From: Paracoccaceae bacterium
Lineage (GTDB): Bacteria; Pseudomonadota; Alphaproteobacteria; Rhodobacterales; Rhodobacteraceae
Direction of reading: 5' to 3'
Length of the DNA: 5,486 nucleotides
Assembly: GCA_003447515.1 (NCBI GenBank)
Contig: DLZA01000112.1
Span: 1,294 to 6,779 of the forward strand
The notes beneath the pieces are model-generated. The model had not been told where the DNA came from and did no database searches. It saw nothing but the letters and a program-made list of their open reading frames with translations. This document shows positions 1-5,486 of the stretch, in pieces (position 1 is the first letter of the stretch; every line of letters begins with the position of its first letter). The position numbers and the translations under genes are program-made.

Positions 1-12
1 TCCGATTATCAT
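1..12 (-). CDS. Start of an unidentified gene downstream of pcm (partial, four codons)
   Basis: An ATG read on the minus strand from position 12 opens a frame (M-I-I-G) that runs off the left edge. A GAGG Shine-Dalgarno sequence (positions 21-24, minus strand) lies 8 bases upstream, which is good spacing. A second ATG at 19-17 sits only one base from that site and is less likely. The gap to the pcm stop is 40 bases, so the gene would continue the surE-pcm operon. In many alphaproteobacteria the gene after pcm encodes a LysM/M23 murein hydrolase activator (NlpD-like), but four codons cannot show that; this identity would be inference from typical gene order only. Confidence 0.4.
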
Positions 13-52
13 AAAGCATACCTCAATCAGCACCCTTTTTAGGGCTTATCGT

Positions 53-694
53 TTAGGGCTCCCGTGCAACCCCTTCTATTAAAGGCACGAAGCGTACGGG
101 TCCTAGTTCTTCATATTCAAGCCCATTCTCCATTTTTTCAATTTTGATTAGGTGTTGAACTGCGTTCGTTTGGCCTACGGGTAATACCATAATCCCACCT
201 ACACGCAATTGCGCCAAGAGGTTTGCGGGTGGATCTTCTGCCGCAGCCGTCAACAGAATACGATCAAAAGGGGCTTGATCTACTAAACCTTGGCTGCCAT
301 CCCCCGTCATGACGATAACATTCACCAATCGTAATTCATCTAAAAGTTTACGCGCATCGCGGGCGAGACTGGGGTGGCGCTCAACTGTGTAAACGCGACG
401 TGCCAAATGAGACAAGATAGCGGCTTGATAACCAGAGCCTGTTCCAATTTCTAGAATTTTATCACGAGGCCTTACGTTCAGCGCAGTTGTCATTTTTCCC
501 ACAATAGACGGCTGGCTAATGGTCTGCCCGCTGGCAATTGGGATGGCTAAATCTTCATACGAACGGGGCGTAAAGTGGCCCTGGACGAAGGAATGCCGTG
601 GCACTTTTTCCATTGCTTCGAGCACCCTGGTATCGGTAACCCCTGCCGCGCGCAGCGAAAACAAAAATTGCATTTTAGTCTGCGCATCAATCAT
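53..694 (-). CDS. pcm: Protein-L-isoaspartate O-methyltransferase
   Basis: This cytosolic repair enzyme uses S-adenosylmethionine to methylate L-isoaspartyl residues that form in ageing proteins, which allows return to normal aspartyl linkages. The 213-residue product matches the usual length of the family. Diagnostic segments are visible: VPRHSFV near residues 31-37, the family signature GQTISQP at 56-62, and the SAM-binding motif [11 protein letters not shown] at 81-90, followed by VYTVER as the acidic motif II and [10 protein letters not shown] as the late strand. The ATG start shares its first base with the last base of the surE TGA stop (TGATG). No strong Shine-Dalgarno sequence is seen, so translation is probably coupled to surE. 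Family assignment is secure; the shared role with SurE in stationary-phase survival is known from other bacteria. Confidence 0.95.
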   Translation of the reverse strand: MIDAQTKMQFLFSLRAAGVTDTRVLEAMEKVPRHSFVQGHFTPRSYEDLAIPIASGQTISQPSIVGKMTTALNVRPRDKILEIGTGSGYQAAILSHLARRVYTVERHPSLARDARKLLDELRLVNVIVMTGDGSQGLVDQAPFDRILLTAAAEDPPANLLAQLRVGGIMVLPVGQTNAVQHLIKIEKMENGLEYEELGPVRFVPLIEGVAREP

Positions 695-1473
695 CAGTCA
701 AAGATCTCTTGTAGTTGCCCCATCTTTTCGTGGGCGGTTAAATCAACTCGCATAGGAGTTACCGATACATAGCCGTTAAGGTTCGCATGAACATCAGTTC
801 CAGGCATAGTGGGCTGATCTTGCGGCCCACCCTTGATAAACAAAAACCTCTTTGCGTTTTGCACATACGGTTCTACGCTAAATTCCACGTTTTCCCGCCA
901 ACCCTGGGTCACAGCTTTTGCGCCTTTTACCTCTGCAATTGAACAAGGTGGAAAGTTCACATTGTAAAACAGCTCGTATGGACCATCATGCCAAGGAGCC
1001 TCTTCAATTAATTTTCGCACCACCTCAACACCAGTGGACCTAGACGCTTCAAAAGTATCCAGTAAGTCACGGTTTTTAGGGCCATAATACTGCGAAAGCG
1101 CGATAGATTTTACATGGTGCAAGACTGCCTCCATACAAGCACCAATAGTTCCAGAATACAAAGTGTTATCCGCAGCGTTATTGCCACGATTGACGCCAGA
1201 CAATACGATATCCGGTCGGTTGTCCTTCATGACATCAAACAACCCTGCAAGGACGCAATCTGCGGGAGATCCAGTCACAGAGTAGCGCCGCTCTGAGTGC
1301 TTAATTACCTGTACAGGACATGAATAAGAAATACAGTGCCCAACCCCTGATTGCTCCGAAGCAGGCGCGACTATCCATACGTTTTCTTCACCAGCAATCG
1401 TAGAGGCGATTTGGTACAGAACATCCAAACCCTCTGCTTCAATGCCATCGTCGTTCGTAATCAAGATACGCAT
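694..1473 (-). CDS. surE: 5'/3'-nucleotidase SurE (survival protein)
   Basis: SurE is a metal-dependent phosphatase acting on nucleoside 5'- and 3'-monophosphates and, in some bacteria, short polyphosphate; it supports survival in stationary phase. The 259-residue protein has the family layout. ILITNDDGI at residues 3-11 carries the metal ligands Asp8 and Asp9. [11 protein letters not shown] at 36-46 carries the ligand Ser42. GSPADCV lies at 68-74. LSGVNRGNN at 91-99 carries the ligand Asn95 and is followed by YSGT at 106-109. All expected catalytic residues are present. The ATG start has an AGAGG Shine-Dalgarno sequence (1483-1487, minus strand) 9 bases upstream. The gene overlaps pcm by one base. 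The wording, for example VEPY, GGPQ, PGTD and [12 protein letters not shown], resembles Rhodobacterales SurE from memory. Confidence 0.96.
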   Translation of the reverse strand: MRILITNDDGIEAEGLDVLYQIASTIAGEENVWIVAPASEQSGVGHCISYSCPVQVIKHSERRYSVTGSPADCVLAGLFDVMKDNRPDIVLSGVNRGNNAADNTLYSGTIGACMEAVLHHVKSIALSQYYGPKNRDLLDTFEASRSTGVEVVRKLIEEAPWHDGPYELFYNVNFPPCSIAEVKGAKAVTQGWRENVEFSVEPYVQNAKRFLFIKGGPQDQPTMPGTDVHANLNGYVSVTPMRVDLTAHEKMGQLQEIFD

Positions 1474-1492
1474 TGCTATTCGCCTCTAAATG

Positions 1493-1516
1493 GGTGGTTA
1501 AAAATTTTTACCCACC
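1493..1516. promoter_or_regulatory. 24-base palindrome in the surE leader
   Basis: The half-sites GGTGG-T-TAAAAA and TTTTTA-C-CCACC are inverted repeats matching at 11 of 12 positions around a centre at 1504/1505. The element lies 19 bases upstream of the surE ATG and 5 bases upstream of its Shine-Dalgarno sequence. It could be an operator for a dimeric regulator, or an mRNA hairpin with an AAUU loop beside the ribosome-binding site. No T-run follows on either strand in a position that would make it a terminator for a neighbouring gene. The repeat is directly visible; its role is inference. Confidence 0.5.
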
Positions 1517-1551
1517 GGCTTGTTGCTAGCTCATATGCGTCTCTAGGGAAA

Positions 1552-1564
1552 GACGTAATACGTC
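1552..1564. promoter_or_regulatory. Short perfect palindrome GACGTA-A-TACGTC upstream of surE
   Basis: Six-base arms GACGTA and TACGTC are perfectly complementary around a single central base. The element lies about 80 bases upstream of the surE start, where a promoter or operator for this minus-strand operon would be expected. The regulator is unknown. A 13-base site can arise by chance, so confidence is low. Confidence 0.3.
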
Positions 1565-1805
1565 ACGTTTACGCGCAATAATTTATCGAAAGTGTGACTA
1601 ATTTACCTTTAAGCTAGGAAGTATGCTTGAGAAATTTCCCACGTTCTTGCCCTGCAGATCCATTACAACCGGATAAGAATTATATTCATGGGCGCAAAAA
1701 ACTTTTAATAATTTCAATCCTAAATCTAAAATGATAGCCGAGACACCACATAATCCCTTTCCCGTCTACACACGAGTAATTCTCTCTTCTATTGCTAACA
1801 GAGGT

Positions 1806-2093
1806 CTATTTAAGCTCCACCTCAATAAAGCTCATCTGAGCAGTGCCATCGTTGATTACGTTGTGCTGTACGCCTTCTTCGCGGCGATATGCCGTTCCTG
1901 CTGGGACGCAAAATGATGTGCACGTACCATCAGGGTGCTCCAGAAGCATATTGCAATTAGTGATAGCAGTGATGACGTAATCGAACGTGTGTGTGTGCCA
2001 ACCTGTTTCGGCACCAGGTTCGAAATCAAACCGCGTTACCCGCACTCGAGCATCCTCAATCAATTGGTTTGTAAGCGCTCGAGGTCTTATCAT
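1806..2093 (-). CDS. Small single-domain cupin protein
   Basis: This encodes a 95-residue one-barrel cupin of unknown substrate. The segment RFDFEPGAETGWHTH at residues 21-35 is cupin motif 1, with His33 and His35 as probable metal ligands. The usual glutamate of motif 1 is not obvious, since DYVI follows. VPAGTAYRREEGVQHNV at 63-79 is cupin motif 2, with His77 as the third probable ligand. Ribosome-binding signals are weak at every candidate start. I chose the ATG at 2093 because the protein then begins at the usual family start (RALTNQL..RVRVTRFDFEPG). An ATG at 2120 would give 110 residues and a TTG at 2165 would give 119. It is divergent from the decarboxylase-family gene at 2219, so both probably share a control region. 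It could be a dioxygenase-like, isomerase or sensor cupin; the sequence does not decide. Confidence 0.85.
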   Translation of the reverse strand: MIRPRALTNQLIEDARVRVTRFDFEPGAETGWHTHTFDYVITAITNCNMLLEHPDGTCTSFCVPAGTAYRREEGVQHNVINDGTAQMSFIEVELK

Positions 2094-2218
2094 GGGTTCG
2101 AAGTCCAGTAATTGAAACATGAAAAAACAAGTTTGTGCGGCGGCACTAAGTGGGATTGCTTGCAACTCGCCGATAGGTATTTATTAGTTCATCGAAACCA
2201 AAAAAGAAAGAGCGGACC
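2094..2218. promoter_or_regulatory. Divergent control region for the cupin and decarboxylase-family genes
   Basis: This 125-base stretch separates two divergently transcribed genes. On the plus strand, TTGCAA (2160-2165) and TATTAG (2182-2187), 16 bases apart, make a weak sigma70-like pair, four of six matches each, that would start transcription near 2194. The region just before the plus-strand ATG is purine-rich (AAAGAAAGAGCGGA), with GCGGA serving as a weak Shine-Dalgarno sequence. I could not place a convincing minus-strand promoter. If the cupin uses an earlier start, part of this region is coding. Confidence 0.35.
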
Positions 2219-2611
2219 ATGGCAGATCTGTTTAACGAAGACCTTTTCCTTAAGGGACTTGAGCAACGGAAGTTAACACTGGGGGCAGATTATGTAGAAA
2301 GCAATCTCAATGCCGCAGACGATTTCACGCGCTCATTCCAAGAAGCCATGACAGCTTGGTGTTGGGGGTTCGGTTGGGGCGATGATGTAATCCCCCCTAA
2401 AACCCGCTCAATGATGAACCTTTCGATGATCGGTGCTTTGGGTAAAATGAATGAATGGGAAATTCATTGTCGTGGCGCACTAAACAACAATGTAAGTAAG
2501 GAAGAAATCCGCGCAATTATTCATGTAATTGGCATTTATTGCGGAGTACCTCAATCGCTGGAGTGTTTCCGTGTAGCACGCAAAGTACTAGAAGAAGCAG
2601 GCGAGCTATAA
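2219..2611 (+). CDS. Carboxymuconolactone decarboxylase family protein (PcaC-like)
   Basis: The 130-residue protein matches the length and layout of stand-alone 4-carboxymuconolactone decarboxylases, which in the protocatechuate branch of the beta-ketoadipate pathway convert 4-carboxymuconolactone to beta-ketoadipate enol-lactone. Visible family segments are LGADYVE (21-27), NAADDFTRSFQE (31-42), the Trp-rich WCWGFGW (47-53), KTRSMMNLSMIGALG (61-75), the core EIHCRGALNN (81-90) with His83, and EEIRAIIH (95-102). The AhpD-type redox motif CxxC is absent (WCWG has one Cys), so a peroxidase-partner role is unlikely. No other pca genes are in view. Many close homologues are not true PcaC, so I leave the symbol blank. 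The gene sits 172 bases upstream of sucC on the same strand and is divergent from a cupin. Confidence 0.88.
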   Translation: MADLFNEDLFLKGLEQRKLTLGADYVESNLNAADDFTRSFQEAMTAWCWGFGWGDDVIPPKTRSMMNLSMIGALGKMNEWEIHCRGALNNNVSKEEIRAIIHVIGIYCGVPQSLECFRVARKVLEEAGEL

Positions 2612-2646
2612 TAAATTGGTAATCGTAACCATCTTACACTCTCACA

Positions 2647-2682
2647 TTTTTTGTGATCACGCAAAAATTATTGTGATCACAA
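2647..2682. promoter_or_regulatory. Tandem GTGATCAC operator pair upstream of sucC
   Basis: The decamer TTGTGATCAC occurs at 2651-2660 and again at 2671-2680, exactly 20 bases apart, close to two helical turns. Its core GTGATCAC is self-complementary. The downstream copy extends to a perfect 12-base palindrome, TTGTGATCACAA. The upstream copy extends to a 20-base palindrome (2647-2666) with two mismatched pairs. Spacing on one helix face suggests cooperative binding of a dimeric regulator controlling sucC. The half-sites TTGTGA and TCACAA recall CRP-, Rex- and GntR-type sites, but those families need different spacers, so the regulator cannot be named. Confidence 0.6.
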
Positions 2683-2760
2683 ATTAAAAAAAGTTTGAAT
2701 TTATGGACCATAATTACCGTTTTTACTTTGAACACAGTCTGAATTGTGTAACCGGTACCC

Positions 2761-2766
2761 TATAAT
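2761..2766 (+). promoter_or_regulatory. Perfect TATAAT -10 hexamer before sucC
   Basis: TATAAT lies 17 bases before the sucC ATG. The best upstream partner is CTGAAT (2739-2744) at 16 bases, only three of six matches to TTGACA. Transcription starting 6 to 7 bases downstream of the hexamer would give a leader of only about 11 bases and would cut into the AAAAGGA Shine-Dalgarno sequence. It is therefore either an unusual short-leader promoter or a chance match. An ACACA-N8-TGTGT inverted repeat (2732-2749) just upstream may be a further regulator site. Confidence 0.4.
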
Positions 2767-2769
2767 CCG

Positions 2770-2776
2770 AAAAGGA
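2770..2776 (+). promoter_or_regulatory. Shine-Dalgarno sequence of sucC
   Basis: AAAAGGA lies 7 bases before the ATG at 2784, the strongest ribosome-binding site in the window. It fixes the sucC start. The bases between it and the ATG include GATCAC, a half of the upstream GTGATCAC palindrome. Confidence 0.8.
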
Positions 2777-2783
2777 CGATCAC

Positions 2784-3977
2784 ATGAATATTCATGAATA
2801 CCAGGCCAAGGAACTATTAAAAGAATACGGGGCTAATGTTTCAGCTGGTCGTATTGTTTTCAAAGCAGAAGACGCCAAATCTGCCGCGGGGGAACTGGAT
2901 GGGCCGCTTTGGGTGGTGAAAGCGCAAATTCATGCAGGTGGTCGCGGCAAAGGATCGTTTAAAGAGGCTGCTGCAGGGCAAGCGGGCGGCGTTCGATTAA
3001 CAAAGTCGGCGGCTGAAGCTGCTGACGAGGTACACAAAATGTTAGGCCGTACACTGGTGACACATCAGACGGGTCCTGAGGGTAAGCAAGTCAATCGCGT
3101 CTACATCGAAGATGGATCTGGCATCAAAACAGAATTATACCTAGCTTTATTGGTAGATCGTAACACGTCTTGCGTGTCCTTCGTAGCTTCCACTGAGGGT
3201 GGAATGGACATTGAAGAGGTGGCGGCAAGTACACCAGAAAAAATAGTGTCCTTTTCGGTCGATCCTGCTTCGGGCTTGTCAGCCTTCCACGGACGCCGAG
3301 TCGCATTTGCTTTGGGTCTTGAGGGCGCACTGGTGAAGCAGTGCGTAAAGCTGATTTCACAATTGTATAATATGTTTATTGAACGTGATATGGAGATGCT
3401 GGAGATCAACCCGCTTATCGTCACCGAAAAAGATGAATTGAAATGTCTCGACGCAAAAATGGGGTTTGACTCAAATGCTCTATATCGCCAAAAGGCGATT
3501 ATGGGACTGCGTGATGAAACCGAAGAAGATCCCAAAGAGCTAGCCGCATCTAAATTTGACTTAAACTACATCGCACTTGACGGTGAAATTGGCTGCATGG
3601 TGAACGGCGCTGGTTTGGCAATGTCGACCATGGACATTATAAAACTGTATGGTGCAGAACCTGCAAATTTTCTTGATGTAGGCGGCGGTGCTACAACTGA
3701 AAAAGTGACAGAAGCTTTTAAAATCATCACATCCGATCCAAAAGTTAAAGGCATCCTCGTAAATATCTTTGGCGGAATTATGCGCTGTGACGTGATCGCA
3801 GAGGGCGTTGTAACAGCTGTAAAAGAAGTCGGCTTGCAAGTGCCCCTGGTCGTGCGACTTGAAGGGACGAATGTTGAGGCAGGTAAAAAAATCCTTAACG
3901 AAAGTGATGTGGACGTGATTGCTGCAGACGATCTAGCAGATGCTGCGGAGAAAATCGTGCAGGCGGTCAAGGGCTAA
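2784..3977 (+). CDS. sucC: Succinyl-CoA synthetase (ADP-forming) beta subunit
   Basis: The beta subunit of the TCA-cycle enzyme that interconverts succinyl-CoA plus ADP and phosphate with succinate, CoA and ATP. It works in the cytosol as a complex with SucD. At 397 residues it is full length for the family. The N-terminal ATP-grasp domain begins with [12 protein letters not shown] and contains [15 protein letters not shown] (43-57), whose Lys46 corresponds to the nucleotide-binding lysine. [20 protein letters not shown] and EMLEINPL (Mg-nucleotide region) follow. The C-terminal ligase-CoA domain has [26 protein letters not shown] and [10 protein letters not shown]. The start is fixed by AAAAGGA. 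The malate dehydrogenase gene (mdh), a common upstream neighbour in alphaproteobacteria, is absent here, so sucC probably has its own promoter. Downstream, two other genes intervene before sucD. Confidence 0.98.
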   Translation: MNIHEYQAKELLKEYGANVSAGRIVFKAEDAKSAAGELDGPLWVVKAQIHAGGRGKGSFKEAAAGQAGGVRLTKSAAEAADEVHKMLGRTLVTHQTGPEGKQVNRVYIEDGSGIKTELYLALLVDRNTSCVSFVASTEGGMDIEEVAASTPEKIVSFSVDPASGLSAFHGRRVAFALGLEGALVKQCVKLISQLYNMFIERDMEMLEINPLIVTEKDELKCLDAKMGFDSNALYRQKAIMGLRDETEEDPKELAASKFDLNYIALDGEIGCMVNGAGLAMSTMDIIKLYGAEPANFLDVGGGATTEKVTEAFKIITSDPKVKGILVNIFGGIMRCDVIAEGVVTAVKEVGLQVPLVVRLEGTNVEAGKKILNESDVDVIAADDLADAAEKIVQAVKG

Positions 3978-3980
3978 GCC

Positions 3981-4244
3981 GTGCTTCGTTCACTGCGGCC
4001 CCCAGCCTTCGTGCCTCTGAACTCGACAGGGATCGTCGCGGCCGTTGTAATTGCGGCACTAGCTGAATGCCTCACCAAAGGTGTTGAAGTCGGTGCGGAA
4101 TATGTCAAAGGCAACCTATCTCTGGCATCTCTGAAAAAACGCGTGTTAGCACCAACAGGCCAGCAAACAAATATCGGACTGGCACCCCACGCTCTGCAAC
4201 AAAACGTATCTCTCAAAATGCTTATCTCGGTGCGCATTAAATGA
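3981..4244 (+). CDS. Unrecognised 87-residue protein between sucC and the methyltransferase gene
   Basis: I do not recognise this protein. It begins with GTG three bases after the sucC stop, with AAGGG inside the sucC end placed 7 bases upstream. Its TGA overlaps the next ATG as ATGA. Such tight packing, and an uninterrupted frame filling the whole gap, argue that it is translated. The predicted protein is basic (10 Lys/Arg against 3 Asp/Glu). Arg3 and Arg6 are followed by a hydrophobic stretch TGIVAAVVIAALA (16-28) ending at LAEC (27-30). This resembles a signal or lipoprotein leader, but Glu just before Cys is not an accepted lipobox residue, and the stretch is short for a membrane helix. 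A long open frame lies opposite on the minus strand, so a non-coding relic cannot be excluded. Confidence 0.45.
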   Translation: MLRSLRPPAFVPLNSTGIVAAVVIAALAECLTKGVEVGAEYVKGNLSLASLKKRVLAPTGQQTNIGLAPHALQQNVSLKMLISVRIK

Positions 4245-5044
4245 ATCCGCAAACTACATATCGTAATTGTCCTGCCTGTAATTCCACGGCTGTGCTAGGC
4301 CTAGAAAAATTTTCCAAGGACATTTGGAAAATCGCTGAGTGTAGCGTTTGCCACTTCGTGTTTCTCGAAAATCCAGTAAAATATAAGGCGCTAGAAGAGG
4401 ACTTTTCTTGGGAAAAAACGTTTTGGCTTGAAGATGGCGAGCGCAAAAAGAAACGTGGAATGGTGAAGCGAGCAGCTTACTATCTTCGTATACTAGGTTA
4501 CACACTAAAAGCTAATCCACAGACCAAATACCTCAAATTACTTGGAGCCGGTAGTATCCTCGATATTGGGTGTGGCGATGTTGTACGCTGGACCGCACCG
4601 TTTATTCCGTTCGGAATTGAGGTTTCCAAACACCTGCATGCTCTTGCAGATGCTAAAATGCGTGCTTTGGGTGGCGAGTGTTATCAAGGCTCGGGTGCAG
4701 AAATCATTTTTAAATTAAAAAAAAATCACTTCGACAGTGTGATGATGCATAGTTATTTGGAGCACGAAATACAGTACCGCGAACTACTTGAAGGGTGTTT
4801 CCGCTGCCTTAAGCCTGGTGGTAAAGCATTCGTGCGCGTCCCGAACTATGGCTCGCTCAATCGGCGCGTCTCGGGTGCTAAATGGCCTGGGTTTCGCTAC
4901 CCCGACCATGTCAACTATTTCACACAACATAGCCTTCGCGCCGCCGCTCAAGAGGCTGGCTTTCAATGTAAAATCACTAACAAAGCCAAAATCTGGCTTG
5001 ATGATAACATTCAGGCACTGCTGACAAAGCCTGCCACAACCTAA
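4241..5044 (+). CDS. Class I SAM-dependent methyltransferase with N-terminal zinc ribbon
   Basis: This 267-residue protein is predicted to move a methyl group from S-adenosylmethionine to an unknown acceptor. An N-terminal zinc-ribbon-like unit has two Cys pairs, CPAC (10-13) and CSVC (34-37), as in methyltransferases of the C-methyltransferase and Methyltransf_23 type. A basic helical linker (GERKKKRGMVKR, 66-77) follows. The Rossmann domain shows motif I ILDIGCGD (106-113), motif II FGIEVS (124-129), a motif IV-like HFDSVMMHSYLEH (163-175) and LKPGGKAFVRVPN (190-202). The closing segment PDHVNYFTQHSL (221-232) is typical of this group. The start is an ATG overlapping the preceding stop (ATGA), with no clear Shine-Dalgarno sequence. 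It lies between sucC and sucD. Related proteins act on sugars, small molecules or quinone-like compounds; the substrate here is not known. Confidence 0.9.
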   Translation: MNPQTTYRNCPACNSTAVLGLEKFSKDIWKIAECSVCHFVFLENPVKYKALEEDFSWEKTFWLEDGERKKKRGMVKRAAYYLRILGYTLKANPQTKYLKLLGAGSILDIGCGDVVRWTAPFIPFGIEVSKHLHALADAKMRALGGECYQGSGAEIIFKLKKNHFDSVMMHSYLEHEIQYRELLEGCFRCLKPGGKAFVRVPNYGSLNRRVSGAKWPGFRYPDHVNYFTQHSLRAAAQEAGFQCKITNKAKIWLDDNIQALLTKPATT

Positions 5045-5047
5045 GGA
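5043..5047 (+). promoter_or_regulatory. Shine-Dalgarno sequence of sucD overlapping the methyltransferase stop
   Basis: AAGGA overlaps the last two bases of the methyltransferase TAA stop and lies 9 bases before the sucD ATG. It fixes the sucD start and shows that sucD has its own ribosome entry, so it need not depend on the upstream methyltransferase for translation. Confidence 0.75.
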
Positions 5048-5056
5048 CATCAAATC

Positions 5057-5486
5057 ATGGCCGTACTCGTAGACGAAAACACCAAAGTAATTTGCCAAGG
5101 CATCACAGGCTCTCAAGGCACGTTTCATTCGGAGCAAGCCATTGAATATGGCACAAAAATGGTGGGCGGTGTTACGCCTGGAAAAGGTGGGCAATCCCAC
5201 CTTGGAGTGCCTATATTTAACTCCGTTCACGAAGCAAAACATGTCACTAACGCAAATGCTTCAGTAATCTATGTACCACCGCCATTTGCGGCCGACTCCA
5301 TTTTGGAGGCAATTGACGCTGAAATGGAATTGATTGTTTGCATCACTGAAGGCATTCCCGTGCTCGATATGATGAAAGTAAAACGTGCGCTTGAAGGCTC
5401 AAAGTCGCGTCTAATCGGACCAAACTGCCCAGGCGTGATTACACCCGAAGCCTGTAAAATAGGAATTATGCCTGGCCACATTCACA
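5057..5486 (+). CDS. sucD: Succinyl-CoA synthetase alpha subunit (3' end outside window)
   Basis: The alpha subunit binds CoA and carries the phosphohistidine intermediate of succinyl-CoA synthetase; it pairs with SucC. The first 143 residues are present, about half of the usual 290. Visible segments are the CoA-binding [14 protein letters not shown] (15-28), GGVTPGKGG (37-45), [15 protein letters not shown] (72-86), CITEGIP (95-101) and [12 protein letters not shown] (119-130). The catalytic histidine lies further along and cannot be checked. The ATG at 5057 has AAGGA 9 bases upstream and gives the family N-terminus [15 protein letters not shown]. It lies 12 bases after the methyltransferase stop, so it is probably cotranscribed with sucC and the two genes between. 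Confidence 0.97.
   Translation, partial: MAVLVDENTKVICQGITGSQGTFHSEQAIEYGTKMVGGVTPGKGGQSHLGVPIFNSVHEAKHVTNANASVIYVPPPFAADSILEAIDAEMELIVCITEGIPVLDMMKVKRALEGSKSRLIGPNCPGVITPEACKIGIMPGHIH

Larger units (their letters stand above)
1474..1805. other. Gene-free region between surE and the cupin gene
   Basis: These 332 bases lie upstream of surE and downstream of the cupin gene, both on the minus strand. The half next to surE holds its Shine-Dalgarno sequence and two palindromes (listed separately), so it is the surE control region. The half nearer the cupin gene (about 1620-1805) is AT-rich. I see no convincing coding frame, tRNA-like fold or GC-rich hairpin with a T-run that would serve as a cupin terminator. 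A plus-strand open frame ending at 1581 starts inside surE and is antisense to it; I do not regard it as a gene. No clear sigma70 pair could be fixed for surE. Confidence 0.6.

Noticed and set aside
31..49. Small hairpin (AGCACCC/AGGGCT) after pcm as a terminator
   Set aside because: The stem is short and imperfect with no following T-run on the minus strand, and a ribosome-binding site and ATG follow within 30 bases, so read-through into the next gene is more likely.
1351..1581. Plus-strand open frame of 76 codons extending into the surE upstream region
   Set aside because: It starts antisense inside surE, has no ribosome-binding site or recognisable protein features, and covers the surE control signals.
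1731..1916. Plus-strand open frame of 61 codons
   Set aside because: Its second half is antisense to the end of the cupin gene; it shows no domain and no good ribosome-binding site.
2617..2631. TGGT...ACCA inverted repeat resembling a PdhR-type site
   Set aside because: The spacing between half-sites is too wide for the known consensus and the arms are only 4 bases, so chance is likely.
2650..2683. Intrinsic terminator for the decarboxylase-family gene formed by pairing of the two GTGATCAC copies
   Set aside because: An 11-base-pair stem with a 12-base loop is possible, but no T-run follows on either strand and the stem is AT-rich. A paired operator explains the self-complementary repeats better.
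3101..3970. Several minus-strand open frames inside sucC (up to 144 codons)
   Set aside because: These are complementary-strand shadows of a highly conserved gene, with low-complexity Ser/Thr/Pro-rich translations.
3974..4252. Minus-strand open frame of 92 codons opposite the small ORF
   Set aside because: It is slightly longer than the plus-strand frame but has no Shine-Dalgarno sequence and no stop-start contact with neighbours. The plus-strand frame fits the operon exactly.
4784..5242. Minus-strand open frame of 152 codons across the methyltransferase-sucD junction
   Set aside because: It lies antisense to two well-supported genes and covers the sucD ribosome-binding site; no recognisable domain.

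Overview
The window reads as chromosomal core-genome DNA of an alphaproteobacterium, most likely a marine, low-GC member of the Rhodobacterales. That placement rests on the wording of SurE, SucC, SucD and the small cupin as I remember these families; no search was run. I see no mobile element, CRISPR array, tRNA or rRNA.

Left part (1-1473, minus strand): surE (survival nucleotidase) and pcm (protein L-isoaspartate methyltransferase) form a tight stress-survival pair sharing one base (stop/start TGATG). Just past pcm, the first four codons of a further minus-strand gene appear to begin at position 12. Between 1474 and 1805 lies a gene-free stretch that holds the surE ribosome-binding site and two clear palindromes.

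Middle part (1806-2783): a small one-domain cupin (minus) and a carboxymuconolactone-decarboxylase-family protein (plus) are divergently arranged around a shared control region. A 172-base gap follows, upstream of sucC. It contains two copies of the self-complementary octamer GTGATCAC exactly 20 bases apart, a perfect TATAAT and a strong Shine-Dalgarno sequence. This looks like a regulated TCA-cycle promoter.

Right part (2784-5486, plus strand): sucC (succinyl-CoA synthetase beta) is complete, and sucD (alpha) runs off the right edge. These partner subunits are usually immediate neighbours. Here about 1.08 kb separates them, filled by an unrecognised 87-codon ORF and a zinc-ribbon class I SAM-dependent methyltransferase. 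Every junction is tight: 3 bases, then a 4-base ATGA overlap, then 12 bases with the sucD Shine-Dalgarno overlapping the methyltransferase stop. The four genes are therefore probably read as one transcript.

The best candidates for something undescribed are the methyltransferase plus small ORF embedded in sucCD, and the paired GTGATCAC operator in front of sucC. The rest is ordinary housekeeping content.
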